NCBI GenBank assembly: GCA_902783835.1
Contig: CACZSN010000013.1
Coordinates: forward strand, 18,094-82,093
Source: an uncultured bacterium
Lineage (GTDB): Bacteria; Cyanobacteriota; Vampirovibrionia; Gastranaerophilales; Gastranaerophilaceae
Direction: 5' to 3'
Length of the DNA stretch: 64,000 nt
Below, one piece after another: positions 38,001 to 48,417 of this stretch (position 1 is its first letter; every line of letters begins with the position of its first letter). A program made the translations under genes and the position numbers. The notes below the pieces were generated by a model. That model had not been told where the DNA came from. It was given only the letters and a program-made list of their open reading frames with translations, and made no database searches.

Positions 38001-41000
38001 GGAACCCACGGTGAAGTTTCACTTGGTGCTCGTACTACGTTTAAACAAAACGGCGCAGGTCTCCAAGGCGGTGCAATCTATAACGAAGCCTCAAATTCAC
38101 AAAGAGGCGGAATTGCCGAAGTTAAAAATGCTATTTCTCTCGGTCAGGAAACTTTGTTTGATTTGAACAGAGCAAGATATCAAGGTGGTGCAATTTATAC
38201 AACAAACCTTGACCCGACAAAAGAAAGCGTTATTTCTATCGGCAAAAAATCATCATTTGATAACAGTGATGTAGGTTTCAACATTAATGCAACTGCTCCC
38301 ACGACTACAACACCTGATGAACAATATTTTTACGAAGCAGAAGGCGGTGCACTTTACGTTGATGAAAATGCAACGGTTAATATCGGAGAACATTCAGGTT
38401 TCTTTGGAAACTTCTCAACGTATTCAGGTTCCGCTATTTCAAACCGCGGTACCATAATTTTCAATGATGACGGTCAAGACAATGATGAAGCTTTGAGAAA
38501 CGGTCAAGTCGTTCAAGGCTCAATTAAATTTGCAGGCGGTGGTGAACATGAAGATTTAGGTGATGCATCGAACACATTCTATACACACCAAGGTGGTGCA
38601 ATTTACAATTACGGCGGTAAATTCCTTACTAATTTGAGTGACGGTACTCAAAAAAGCGGATTGTATAAAGCTGAATTTGAAAACAACAAGGCATTATTCG
38701 GTGGTGCGATTTATCACTATTCACTCGATACAGCAAACCATGGCGAAAGTGACTTGTTAGCAATTGAAAATTCAACTTTCACAGGTAACCAAGCTGCTAA
38801 AGGTATTGATATTTACAAAAACCCGAAAGATTCAAGTTCACAAGATCACTGGCAAGAAAAAAGCTCCGGCGGTGCAATTTATAACGCAGGCAGAAATACA
38901 TATTACAGCATTAGTTATGATCCTGTTCGCGGCTATTATCCGGAAGAACTAACGGATTATAATGCGGGAAGCCAAATGAAGATTACATCTTCGGAATTTT
39001 ATGATAACACTGCGGTAGACAAAGGTGGTGCTATATATAACGACATTATGTCTGCAATCGAAATGTCGGATTTGGACTTCACTTCTAACTCTGCATCAAA
39101 AGGTGGTGCAATTTATAACGCAGGCTCTGACGGAACTCATAGCGGAGCAACCATCACAACGAAACTTGGTGCAAACAATGAAAAAATCGTTTTAGAAAAT
39201 AACACAGCAAAAAGACAATTAGATAAAAAAGGAAAGAAACAAACATCTCCTGACGATGAATACTTAGGCGGTGCATTATATAATGCGGGTACAATCAAAC
39301 AAAGCGGTTCAACTTCTGCATATGATAATGAAATCATCGGCTTTGAATTTAAAGGAAACGTTGCCGGTGACGGTGTAGGTACCGATGCAACAAAAGATAC
39401 AATCGGACGAGGCGGTGCTTTCTATAACGCATCAAGCGGCACAACTTATGTAGGTAATTCAACATTTGATACCAACAGTACGATTGCATACTCTCAAAAA
39501 GAAGAAAATGCAAAGTCTGAAGGTGGTGCTATATATAATGAACAAGGTACATTAATCATTGGTGATGATACAAAATTCATCAATAACGGTCGAGAAAAAG
39601 ATAATTATGAATCTGTAACAACCCGTCGTGGCGGTGCGATTTATAACAATACAAACGCAACGACAGAAATCAATTCAACAAAATCATCTTTCCAAGGCAA
39701 CGCTGCATTAAGCGAAGGCGGTGCAATTTACAACGCAAAAGACGGTAATTTATCTATCAAGAGCGGTGTATCAATCGGTGTTAAAGAAGAAAATGCAAAC
39801 CAAGCTCAAATGGGTGGCGGTGTATTCAATGCCGGCAATATGACATTGGAAGACAATGTTGCATTTGTAAACAACACAGCGGCAAAAGGTGGCGGTTTGT
39901 ACCTTAAAGAAGGTTCAACCGTAAATGCTGATGCTGCCGGATTAAATCATTTGTCAAACGTTACATTTGACAGTAACGATGCTGATTACGGTGCAGGTTT
40001 ATATGTTGATAAGAATGTAGATATTGCTCTTGACAATGTAACATTCAAAGGAAACAGCACATCAGGAATAGGTTCTGCATTCTATAATGCGGGCAATATG
40101 ACGCTTGGTGCAAATAACAAATTCTCTGATAACAAGGGAAGTTTAATCGGCAACTCAGGTACATTAACATTTAAAGAAGGATTCAAACTTGACGGTTTGG
40201 ATGCGGAAAATCAAGGTAATACTTCTTTCATAACAAATGAAAAAGACGGTGTTGTAAATATCACAACGGTAAACGGAAAATCACTGACAATCAGCAGTGT
40301 CGGTGACGGCAGTGCGGATGGTGCGGCTATTTCATTGAAGGATAATTCCACAATCAATACCGATTCCGTTGCGAATACATTAAAGAATGCTATATTTACT
40401 AAAAACAAAGGTAATAATGGCGGTGCTATATTCAAATCATCAACAGTTGATTTGACAATCGATGATACGGTATTTGACGGAAACATCGCACAAAACGGTG
40501 GTGCAATATATAATGATAAAGGCACATTGACAATCGGCAAAAATACCGTATTTTCAAATAACAATTCAGCACAAGAAGGCGGTGCAATATTTAACGCAGC
40601 AAACGGAACATTGGAATTTGATGCTGATTACACCGGTTTCTCAAGCGGAAACGGCAAAAATTATTCTGTCGGAAACGGCGGAGCTGTTGCTAACTATGGA
40701 AAAATGAATATCAAATACTCAACGGAAGATTCTAACAGTATTGATTTTTCATACCAAGGTAAAGACTCATCCTCAGGAAACGGCGGAGCATTATATTTAG
40801 GTAATAACTCACTCGTTACAACGAACGGAGTATCTAAAAAGGATGCAAATAATAACGTATTGAGTTACATCAAAAACGGATTATTTAAAAATAATACAGC
40901 ACAAAACGGCGGTGCATTATTCAACGAATCCAATATTGTAATTGAAGATACTAACTTTACGGGAAACGTAAGCGGTTCTGCAGGTGGTGCAATATACAAC

Positions 41001-44000
41001 AAAGGAACCGTTGTTGACGGAAAAGTTAAATATGGCAATTTGGAATTGATTTTGTCAGAAGACAAAACTCTTTCCGATAATAAATCCGAAGACACAGCCG
41101 GAGCTGTATTTAACGAAAACGGTGTAGTAACAATTACCGCAAAAGACGGACACAATGCCGTAATCAGCAACAACTATGCTTATAACAGCGGTGGAGCACT
41201 TGTTTCTGAAGGAGAAGACGGAGTTCTTAATATTAACGGAAACGTAATATTTAAAGACAACGGAACAATTGACAGCAACGGAGTAGGCGGAGCAATCCGT
41301 ATTTCAGCCGGAACGTTGAATTTTGATACGACAAACGGCGACATTGTATTTGAAGGAAATAAAGCTTCTGCCGGAAGTGCAATATTTGCAAGTGACAATG
41401 CAACTATTAACTTCAAAGGTGATGACAACCACGGAATTACATTCACAAAAGATCAAACAATTGCTTCAGATGGAACATTGAATAAAATCAAAGTTTCGGG
41501 AAGTAATATCAAGTTTGAAAGTGACATGAGTAACTTCAACGGTCAATATAAACAAGACGGCGGTACCGTAACAGTTTCAAATAACTTTATGAGTTTACAG
41601 GGTAAAGATAATGAAATTTCAGGCGGTACATTTATCTTGGCAGACGGTGCAAAATTAGCTCCGACTAATGATAATGAAGGCAATAATCTTTATGTAAACG
41701 GCAAATATACGGACAAACCGACAATCAGATTTGAAAAGAATAATTCATCAACTTTAACTGATTTGTCAGCACTTTATAAAGATAAAAATGCAGTTTCAAA
41801 TTCAGGATCATCTTTCACCTATACATCGGATTTGGGAGATGCAAAAATAACTTTCACGAACGCAAAAGTTGATTTAGCATTCAAACAAGGCTTTGTAGAT
41901 GTTGTTGATGAAGGAACAGGCAAAACATACAGAAAAAATTCAGGTATTTATGATCTTGTATTAGACGGTGGTTCAGATGTTGCTGCGGATAAAAAGACGC
42001 TCAGCATAGGAAGTGATATCAGCCGTTCATATGCAATCGGTGATTTGACTTTAGGTGATGCCGTTAAAATTGATACAAATATAAAAATTGATAGAGACGG
42101 TACACTTTCATTGGAAGGTTCCGGATTATCAGAAAACGTTAAAACTATTGAAATTGCAAAAGACGGCAGACTTAATATCTTTAATGACACTTATGAAACA
42201 ATAGGTGCAGACGGTATTACAACAAAATATAATACCGATTTGACATTTACGGGTGAACTCAAAGGAAACGGTACAGTTTTCAAAGGTTATAAAAATTCAC
42301 CGACTGAAGACGGATTGGCAGGTCGTGCACAATTGACGTTTGTGAGCGGTTCAACTGCAGAAAACTTCATCGGTAAATATATCCAAAATGCGGGAACGTT
42401 GAAATTTGAACAAGATTCAACATACTTCAACAAATCAGCAGACGTTATATATAAAGGTGATTCAACATTAATCTTGGAAGATGGTGTAAATTACACAGGT
42501 AATACAACGATTAAATTTGATGAAGAAGCAGGTGGCAGATTTGTTTTAGGTACTGCTACCGATATTAACATGACAAGACCTGATGAAAGCATCAGATTTG
42601 AAGGCACAAGAAAAGACGGTACAAAAGTAACCAATACGGTAGAACTCGGTAAAGATACAACAATTCAATTTACGCACGGTAAAACGGATGTTGATGCATC
42701 TGATGATACTATCAGCATTGGTAAAGATAATGCATTTTCGGGTGTTATTATCGGCGGCGATGAAGATAACGGTTCAGGTCCCATCAGCATTAAAGTAAGT
42801 ACTGTTGGCATAGAAGGCAAAGACACTACATTTAACGTTGAAGAAAACGGTAAGTTAGGTTTTGGCGATGTCAAATTTGTAGATACGGCAGGAACTGACG
42901 TAACAGGTATTTATTCTCCGACAGTTACACTTGATAAAAATTCAGAATTTTATCTTGTAAGCGGAAGAGATAATGATTTTAGCAATTTAAATCTTTCGAC
43001 GAAAGCAGCGAATTGGTCTCAAACGGCAGGAAGTCTTATTAAGGAAAACTCAAGTAAAACGACATTGACCGGAGATAAGACAGATCTTTCCGGATTCCAC
43101 GGAACGATTGTAATCAAGAACGGTGAAATTGCAGTAGATGATACGATTGCAAATGACAAGAGATTTGCGGAAGATACTCACTTTGATGTATCGAAGTTAG
43201 ATAGCGGAGCAATCGCAGTCGTTAAGAATATCACATCAGGTAATGATATGACATTTATTAACGGAATCGGAAACGAGATCACAAGTTCATCAACTGGTGA
43301 AGAAAACTTTGCTTTATCAATAAAAAATGATAAAGGCGGAATTAACTTTGTAAAAGCGGACGGTACGGAAGACATTCCTGATATTAATGTGAAGAACGGT
43401 TCAAAACTTTCCGTTGTTGCAAAAGGAGACATTTCAGCAGTAAATGATGTAAATGTTATAAGTAAGTTCTCTCCGTCAGGAATTGCACAAAAATCAGAAG
43501 CATTGATTAAATCCGACGAAGGAAAAGTAACAACAGGTGCAATCAGTGTTATCGGTGCAACAGACGGTTCGACCATTGTTGAATCCGTATTGGGTATCGG
43601 TGCAAAAGGAGATATTAGCACAAGCAATAAAAATGTAACCGTAAAATACGGTGACTTAAAGATAGTTTCTGATGAAGGTTCAATCACATTGGGCGATTCA
43701 ACAGATACGACAAACCCCGCATTGAAGGTTGAAAAAGGTGCTGCATCCGTAAATGCAGGTGGAAGCTTGAATATTAACGGCAGAGTCGAAATGTCGGAAC
43801 TTACCGATAATATATTATTGGGCGGTTCATCATTGACAACCGGCGGAATTTTAATTGAAAATTCAGTTGGCAAAACAGCTATAATTCAAGCAACCGGAGG
43901 TAAAGCAAACATTTCCGGCGATGTTGATATTGCAAATATTGACAGAGTTCAAATTTCTGCAACAGAAGGTATCAATATTAAAGCAGAAGGTACGGATAAA

Positions 44001-47000
44001 GGTAATGTCGGTGTAAATAATGCACAACTCGATATTATTTCAGCGACAGGAGATATTAATATTGCAGGAAACCTTTCAGCTAACAATTCAAAAGTAACTG
44101 TTGGTATACAAGATACCGGTGTTGGCGGAGTTACAATCGGAACAAATGAAGGTTCGGCTGTTTCTGCAGTGAACAGTTCTGTAAATATTATTTCTGAAGG
44201 ATTAACTAAGATTAACGGAAGCGTTGATTTCACGAATCTTTCCGATTATTCGGGTATTTACGGTAATTCTGTTGATATCAACGGAGACATAAACGTTTCA
44301 AATTCTCAATATGAAACAAAATTTGTTGCGGATAACGGCTCTATTACATTTGGAGCATTAAATCTCAGCAATAACAAAAACACAACGGGTAACGTTACAA
44401 CGACGGTTGCTTCGGTAGATGGTGATATTACCGCAAAATCAAAAGTTACGGTAATTGATTCGGATATACGTATGTCTGCCGTAAACGGAGATATCAATAT
44501 TGCAAAAGATGCAGACGGATTAGGTACTGCTTTTGAATTGATAAACGGTAAAGCAGAAGTTATTTCAGACGGAGCATTAAATATTAATGGTGATGTTTCA
44601 ATGACCGGCATTACCGATAAATCTCGCTTGCAAGGCGGAACGTTAACAGCAGGAAACTTGTTTGTTCAAGACAACAAATTTGATTCAAACTTTGTTTCTT
44701 CCGTTGGAGATATTTCAACGAAATCAATCAGTTTAGTTAACAATAATGACGGCACTGCAAACAAAACAACGACAATTCAATCAGCAGGCTCTATAAAAAC
44801 AAATAACGGTAATGTTGATGTTATCAATTCAAACATGCATATGAATGCACAAAACGGTTCTGTTGATTTAGGAACAGGAAATATAATAATTGATAATTCA
44901 AATTCTGGTATTCTTGCACAAAACGGCGGAATTACATCAGGCAGCATAACCTTAAAAGATACGGTTGGCGGAAATATTCCTACGAAATTACAAATGTTAG
45001 CTATTGACGGCAACATTACTTCGGGTGATATTAACTTGTCAAGCAACGCTGAATTGTTACAAAAGACAGAAAATAGCGGTAATGTAGAAGTTAACGGTAA
45101 TATTTCTGCATCATACTCCACAATTGGACTTGAAAGTGAAACAGGAATTGCAATCAAAGGAAAAGTTGATTTACAAAACTCTAATGCTGCAATAGTTTCC
45201 TTGGGAGATGTTGCAATTGATGGTACTGTTACGTTGAAAAATACTGTGGCATCAACGGGAACTACTTCCGCAACTGGTGTTTCAAGATTTTTAAACAACA
45301 ATAGCAGCAGTAGTACGTTACGAACGAATAATGATACTCCTGATGCCGAAGTCAATGAGTATATTGCTCAAATTCAGGAGGCAGTGAGTGATATTGATCC
45401 TCATTATACAATTGACGGTAATAAGGTTAATATAAAAGGTAATTTAGATGTTGATTTATCTGTTGTGAAAATTGGAGATAATGATAATTTATCAAAACTG
45501 GAAGTAAAAGGAAATACGACAATTGATGATTCCGTTGTGATGATTAATGCAAGCGGAGATGTTGTTACAAACGGATTTACGTCAAAAGATTCTATTATAG
45601 GAGTTAATGCAAAAAATTTCAAAGCTTCGAATATGAGTATTTCATCATCTTCAAAAGATTCGCCGGCATATTTTGAAATGGCGAATGGCAATGTTGATGT
45701 CAAGAATAACATGGTGCTTTCGAATACCATATTAAATGCAAAAAATACCACTAATGTAGCAGTTGGCGGAACGGGCAGCTTCAATTATGCGTATTTGAAT
45801 ATTCCAAATGCAAGTGCTCAATTTGGAGCATTAAAAACTAAAGATACAGTTGTTAATTTGAGAAATAACGATGCTCATAATACAATAAACGTTGCCGGAA
45901 ACTATGAAGTTTCAGGAGACAATCTTTATTATATGGATTTTGATCCTGCAACAGGTGCTTATGATAGAGTTCACGTCGGTGGTGCAATCACTGGTGCTGA
46001 CGGTGCAACAATCACAGTTAACTCAAATCTTGTTAACAAAGGTGATGTTGCAAACGGTTACCAAATTTACGATGTATTCTCAGCTAACGGCGGAGTCAGC
46101 GGAATTAACTTCGGTTTACAAGGCGAAACCGCATACTCAACTGCTTTAGCAAATTACCAAATGCAAAACTTAGGTAATGGTAAATATGCATTCAAACGTA
46201 CAGGATATACCCCGACAGCATTGATTAACCCCGTTGCTGTTCAAATCGGCGGTTTCTTGACACAAGTTCAAACATATGATACGGCATTTGATAACCTTGA
46301 TATGGTTATGATGTTGCCGATGACCGCGTACGGTCCTAACAGATACGCAGTCAGCGAAGCTGAAGATGCAATGGTATATTCACCGTTGTTTATTCCTGAA
46401 CTTGAAAAAGGTGTTTGGTTCAGACCGTTTGCAAACTTTGAAAACGTCGATATGCACCACGTTGGAGGCAGAGTATCATCTCAAACTTACGGTGCATTGG
46501 CAGGCGGTGACACTGCATTGAAAGACTTGGGCAACGGCTACCAAGGTATGATGAGTGCTTACGTTGGTTATACAGGTGCTCACCAAGACGTTAAAGGTAT
46601 TTCAAATTACCAAAACGGCGGTGTAGTCGGTGTTACCGGTGCAATTTATAAAAACGGCTTCTTCAGCGGTTTAACAATCAGTGCTAATGCAAGCGGCAAC
46701 ACAGCTTCAACACCGTATGGAGATAATGATTTCTTCATGTTGACAGCAGGTGCTGCATCTAAGACAGGTTACAATTGGGAACTTGCAAACGGCAGATTTA
46801 TCATTCAACCGAGTTGGTTAATGTCATATACATTTGCTAATATCTTCGATCCGAATGATATTGCAGGCATGAAGGTTGATTCAAGTGCACTTCACGGAGT
46901 TCAACTTGCTCCCGGCTTGAAGTTCATCGGAAACTTCCAAAACGGATGGCAACCATACTTAACAGTTGATTATCGCTTTAATATTTGCGATAAAGCAGAT

Positions 47001-47195
47001 TATAAAGTCGGAGTTGTTGACTTACCTGACGCACAAGTTAAATCATATATTGAATATGGTTTAGGTATGCAAAAACGTTGGGGCGACAGATTTACCGGTT
47101 ACGGTCAATTCCTCGGCAGAGGTATCGGCAGAAACGGTGTCGGCTTGAACTTAGGTATGCGTTGGATGGTCGGTTCAGGAAGAAATCCGAGATAA
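35091..47195 (+). CDS. Giant autotransporter adhesin (4034 residues)
   Basis: A signal peptide (about 1-27, MNFKKILGSFLSAMTLFTTSPVSVMA) is followed by an enormous beta-helical passenger. Residues about 40-950 are Ser/Thr/Asn-rich strands of the type SVNNSTINASNI. Residues about 955-2070 contain some 25-28 imperfect repeats built on GGAIYN (variants GGALYN, GGAFYN, GGAIFN), spaced 20-60 residues and often followed by an F-x-x-N motif. This is the pattern of chlamydial Pmp proteins and other autotransporter repeats. Residues about 2700-3600 form a second beta-helical section rich in GDINI and GNVTV motifs. The last 275 residues (from GVWFRPFANFENVD) form the autotransporter beta-barrel. Secretion should be by the type V route with BAM. 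Probable role: adhesion or cell contact. The barrel ends RWMVGSGRNPR instead of a terminal Phe/Trp. Confidence 0.9.
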   Translation: MNFKKILGSFLSAMTLFTTSPVSVMAYDITDESSLKEFLTNKDINETGNLNDNISTTSEIEAKSAEIKLYASGNKILTGELLRFTGGSLILDTSNNTSTLSILNDIRLSSGVILRNNSTGNYNFGRILGSGTIDFADKSTFTASEINASSLSLRSGSTLSMYEDAATGADGSIYINGTLTLNGMNSGGNRTTLEANKIEATNIDMDTTSTINASDIKAASTISVKNNSTVNASNIVDGKNTAKVTADKLSVTGHSDLYADTIEANSVEVLDYSNIDLVGDTGRGLSENGLLSVNGKLTINGNSTVKANSIEADIIDSSGTITIGNDQSVSTIKADTINITKGDYTNTVISGKTDDYSTITFASGGNVNFRGDLNKLQIKGGSTSSNATVIVNDNSGLTIETGPTNSTTKEVTFNNTEFQLGENASLNLNAKNTDIVFANDATTVANIETVESSKINIKSGGKNKVVLDNINLASGQNNGTLTISGNAQIKAGVQDTSGDFISGQVYVDKLMQELGSSLTMEQKSTLNANTVSITGSDLVLKDISNSGSDTLKDGIKVKDTFDVANSNIYVSGKSKITSGGNLNVSNTHVSVAGGGVLELGSDANINLDKDSNIETDGELKISGDNASSVHNLYSSVAGTGTLRKVGSSTLNIGDKNNKRTVKLDSLIIGANNDSQKQDFVGGTVNINENVFVKTTKVVGDTKVNIADKVIGIVDTKSSDFSSSSIRFMNNNSFNSAADSKSQTVLTMGEGALLSANTIELSVLDAYLSGGTIGTDETTKVIFGDKSSIYVQDNPVTVKVKNANNGGFVSNGAKIYLKNGGNINFDNKAIGSAAHWKISNGSTQEFAAGSWFDGIVGENAIEEGGIFYNDGGNIHIGDSTIIGYYEGEKIPLTVTDPIKYTDTITGKGNLVLLKGGGVYNTGYFGSTITGGISSLVSFINNAANGQIEISPGVFELVGKGGAIYNAADLATGTHGEVSLGARTTFKQNGAGLQGGAIYNEASNSQRGGIAEVKNAISLGQETLFDLNRARYQGGAIYTTNLDPTKESVISIGKKSSFDNSDVGFNINATAPTTTTPDEQYFYEAEGGALYVDENATVNIGEHSGFFGNFSTYSGSAISNRGTIIFNDDGQDNDEALRNGQVVQGSIKFAGGGEHEDLGDASNTFYTHQGGAIYNYGGKFLTNLSDGTQKSGLYKAEFENNKALFGGAIYHYSLDTANHGESDLLAIENSTFTGNQAAKGIDIYKNPKDSSSQDHWQEKSSGGAIYNAGRNTYYSISYDPVRGYYPEELTDYNAGSQMKITSSEFYDNTAVDKGGAIYNDIMSAIEMSDLDFTSNSASKGGAIYNAGSDGTHSGATITTKLGANNEKIVLENNTAKRQLDKKGKKQTSPDDEYLGGALYNAGTIKQSGSTSAYDNEIIGFEFKGNVAGDGVGTDATKDTIGRGGAFYNASSGTTYVGNSTFDTNSTIAYSQKEENAKSEGGAIYNEQGTLIIGDDTKFINNGREKDNYESVTTRRGGAIYNNTNATTEINSTKSSFQGNAALSEGGAIYNAKDGNLSIKSGVSIGVKEENANQAQMGGGVFNAGNMTLEDNVAFVNNTAAKGGGLYLKEGSTVNADAAGLNHLSNVTFDSNDADYGAGLYVDKNVDIALDNVTFKGNSTSGIGSAFYNAGNMTLGANNKFSDNKGSLIGNSGTLTFKEGFKLDGLDAENQGNTSFITNEKDGVVNITTVNGKSLTISSVGDGSADGAAISLKDNSTINTDSVANTLKNAIFTKNKGNNGGAIFKSSTVDLTIDDTVFDGNIAQNGGAIYNDKGTLTIGKNTVFSNNNSAQEGGAIFNAANGTLEFDADYTGFSSGNGKNYSVGNGGAVANYGKMNIKYSTEDSNSIDFSYQGKDSSSGNGGALYLGNNSLVTTNGVSKKDANNNVLSYIKNGLFKNNTAQNGGALFNESNIVIEDTNFTGNVSGSAGGAIYNKGTVVDGKVKYGNLELILSEDKTLSDNKSEDTAGAVFNENGVVTITAKDGHNAVISNNYAYNSGGALVSEGEDGVLNINGNVIFKDNGTIDSNGVGGAIRISAGTLNFDTTNGDIVFEGNKASAGSAIFASDNATINFKGDDNHGITFTKDQTIASDGTLNKIKVSGSNIKFESDMSNFNGQYKQDGGTVTVSNNFMSLQGKDNEISGGTFILADGAKLAPTNDNEGNNLYVNGKYTDKPTIRFEKNNSSTLTDLSALYKDKNAVSNSGSSFTYTSDLGDAKITFTNAKVDLAFKQGFVDVVDEGTGKTYRKNSGIYDLVLDGGSDVAADKKTLSIGSDISRSYAIGDLTLGDAVKIDTNIKIDRDGTLSLEGSGLSENVKTIEIAKDGRLNIFNDTYETIGADGITTKYNTDLTFTGELKGNGTVFKGYKNSPTEDGLAGRAQLTFVSGSTAENFIGKYIQNAGTLKFEQDSTYFNKSADVIYKGDSTLILEDGVNYTGNTTIKFDEEAGGRFVLGTATDINMTRPDESIRFEGTRKDGTKVTNTVELGKDTTIQFTHGKTDVDASDDTISIGKDNAFSGVIIGGDEDNGSGPISIKVSTVGIEGKDTTFNVEENGKLGFGDVKFVDTAGTDVTGIYSPTVTLDKNSEFYLVSGRDNDFSNLNLSTKAANWSQTAGSLIKENSSKTTLTGDKTDLSGFHGTIVIKNGEIAVDDTIANDKRFAEDTHFDVSKLDSGAIAVVKNITSGNDMTFINGIGNEITSSSTGEENFALSIKNDKGGINFVKADGTEDIPDINVKNGSKLSVVAKGDISAVNDVNVISKFSPSGIAQKSEALIKSDEGKVTTGAISVIGATDGSTIVESVLGIGAKGDISTSNKNVTVKYGDLKIVSDEGSITLGDSTDTTNPALKVEKGAASVNAGGSLNINGRVEMSELTDNILLGGSSLTTGGILIENSVGKTAIIQATGGKANISGDVDIANIDRVQISATEGINIKAEGTDKGNVGVNNAQLDIISATGDINIAGNLSANNSKVTVGIQDTGVGGVTIGTNEGSAVSAVNSSVNIISEGLTKINGSVDFTNLSDYSGIYGNSVDINGDINVSNSQYETKFVADNGSITFGALNLSNNKNTTGNVTTTVASVDGDITAKSKVTVIDSDIRMSAVNGDINIAKDADGLGTAFELINGKAEVISDGALNINGDVSMTGITDKSRLQGGTLTAGNLFVQDNKFDSNFVSSVGDISTKSISLVNNNDGTANKTTTIQSAGSIKTNNGNVDVINSNMHMNAQNGSVDLGTGNIIIDNSNSGILAQNGGITSGSITLKDTVGGNIPTKLQMLAIDGNITSGDINLSSNAELLQKTENSGNVEVNGNISASYSTIGLESETGIAIKGKVDLQNSNAAIVSLGDVAIDGTVTLKNTVASTGTTSATGVSRFLNNNSSSSTLRTNNDTPDAEVNEYIAQIQEAVSDIDPHYTIDGNKVNIKGNLDVDLSVVKIGDNDNLSKLEVKGNTTIDDSVVMINASGDVVTNGFTSKDSIIGVNAKNFKASNMSISSSSKDSPAYFEMANGNVDVKNNMVLSNTILNAKNTTNVAVGGTGSFNYAYLNIPNASAQFGALKTKDTVVNLRNNDAHNTINVAGNYEVSGDNLYYMDFDPATGAYDRVHVGGAITGADGATITVNSNLVNKGDVANGYQIYDVFSANGGVSGINFGLQGETAYSTALANYQMQNLGNGKYAFKRTGYTPTALINPVAVQIGGFLTQVQTYDTAFDNLDMVMMLPMTAYGPNRYAVSEAEDAMVYSPLFIPELEKGVWFRPFANFENVDMHHVGGRVSSQTYGALAGGDTALKDLGNGYQGMMSAYVGYTGAHQDVKGISNYQNGGVVGVTGAIYKNGFFSGLTISANASGNTASTPYGDNDFFMLTAGAASKTGYNWELANGRFIIQPSWLMSYTFANIFDPNDIAGMKVDSSALHGVQLAPGLKFIGNFQNGWQPYLTVDYRFNICDKADYKVGVVDLPDAQVKSYIEYGLGMQKRWGDRFTGYGQFLGRGIGRNGVGLNLGMRWMVGSGRNPR

Positions 47196-47214
47196 TCAGA
47201 AAACCGTATATTTT

Positions 47215-47243
47215 AAAACCCGCAAGAAATTGCGGGTTTTTTG
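47215..47243 (+). terminator. Terminator of the autotransporter gene
   Basis: Perfect 11-bp stem AAAACCCGCAA / TTGCGGGTTTT with loop gaaa and a T run. Confidence 0.9.
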
Positions 47244-47262
47244 TTGTTTTTTAAATTATGAA

Positions 47263-48417
47263 TTACGAATTATGTTTTCTTTCAAAAAACATCAATAAAA
47301 TAAATCCGATAATTGCGAAACCCACACCGGAAAGAGCGGTATACTCATATCCCAAACCGTTTTCGACCGGCAATCCTCCAACGGTTGCTCCGATTGCATT
47401 TCCGAGAGTAAAAGCAAGAGGTGCAAGTGATGAGCCTAAAACTTCTCCGCCTTTTGAAACTTCAACAATAAGAATTTGTTGAGGTGCGGAGAGTGCAAAC
47501 AAGCAGAAAGAACATACAAAAATCAATAATATTGCGACAATTTGTATTTTTGCGAAGAAAAACAGTAATAATAAGCTGATTGGGATGTAAGCTGAACGTA
47601 TTTTGAAACTTTTGCGGGTGTATACTTATCGGATAATTTGCCGGCAAATAGATTTCCAAAGTACATTCCGAGTCCGGAAATAAACATTAGGATGGACATA
47701 TATTTTGGGGCAAAGCCCGAAACTTTTGTTAATAGGGGATTTATGTAACTTAGTTCACAAAATAAAGCACTGTTGCCCATTGTAATTGCAACTAATAATA
47801 ACCATGGTGTTAATGATTTTAAAAATTTGAATTGACCTCGAAAATCGGTATAAGGCATAGGTTCAAATGCCGGCAGCCACTTAATAATTGCCGTTAAAAT
47901 AATTAACCCCAAAATTCCGACGAAAAAGTAAATTATTCTCCAAGAAATTACATGGCTCAAAAATGTTGCAAAAGGTATTCCGATTAAATTAGCAACAGTC
48001 ATTCCTGTAACCATAAAGGCTACATCTCTGCCGTCATGACCTTTTTCCGCCATTTGCTTTATTGCAACCACTCCTATTCCAAAGAACGAACCGTGAGGAA
48101 TTCCTGCGATAAATCTTGCAACATTCATCATAGAATAGTTTAATGCTACTGCTGACAAAAGGTTTCCGACGGTATAGACAGTAATTAAACCCAATAACAA
48201 TCTTTTTAAAGGCTGATTTTTTGACAAAAATGCCATCAATGTTGCCCCGAAAATCACTCCTATTGCATAAACAGATATAAAATTGACCTGCTGTTGGGAT
48301 AGAAACGTTCATTGACTTTGCTATATCGGGTAAAATGCCCATCATAACAAACTCGGACATTCCAAGTCCGAATGTGCCGAGTGCTAATGGTATTAATTTT
48401 TTGTTGAGACTAATCAT
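47263..48417 (-). pseudogene. MFS drug/sugar-efflux transporter, two frameshifts
   Basis: Three overlapping minus-strand frames together encode a normal 12-helix MFS protein of the AraJ/YdhP-like DHA1 group. Segment 1 (from ATG 48417, [33 protein letters not shown]) runs to about 48285. Segment 2 (ISVYAIGVIFGATLMAF onward) runs to about 47600. Segment 3 (YIPISLLLLFFF then VCSFCLFALSAPQQILIVE) runs to the stop at 47263. The first break fits an extra base in the A run at 48279-48282, the second a lost base near 47589. Its start overlaps the AKR stop by 8 nt, so it is the last gene of a TetR-AKR-MFS operon. As written it cannot make a functional transporter. Confidence 0.8.

Noticed and set aside
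37960..41300. CRISPR-like array in the repeated region
   Set aside because: The repeats are protein-coding, imperfect, and not equally spaced.
35168..46149. Many antisense or offset open frames inside the autotransporter
   Set aside because: They come from the regular codon use of the repeats; none has its own signals.
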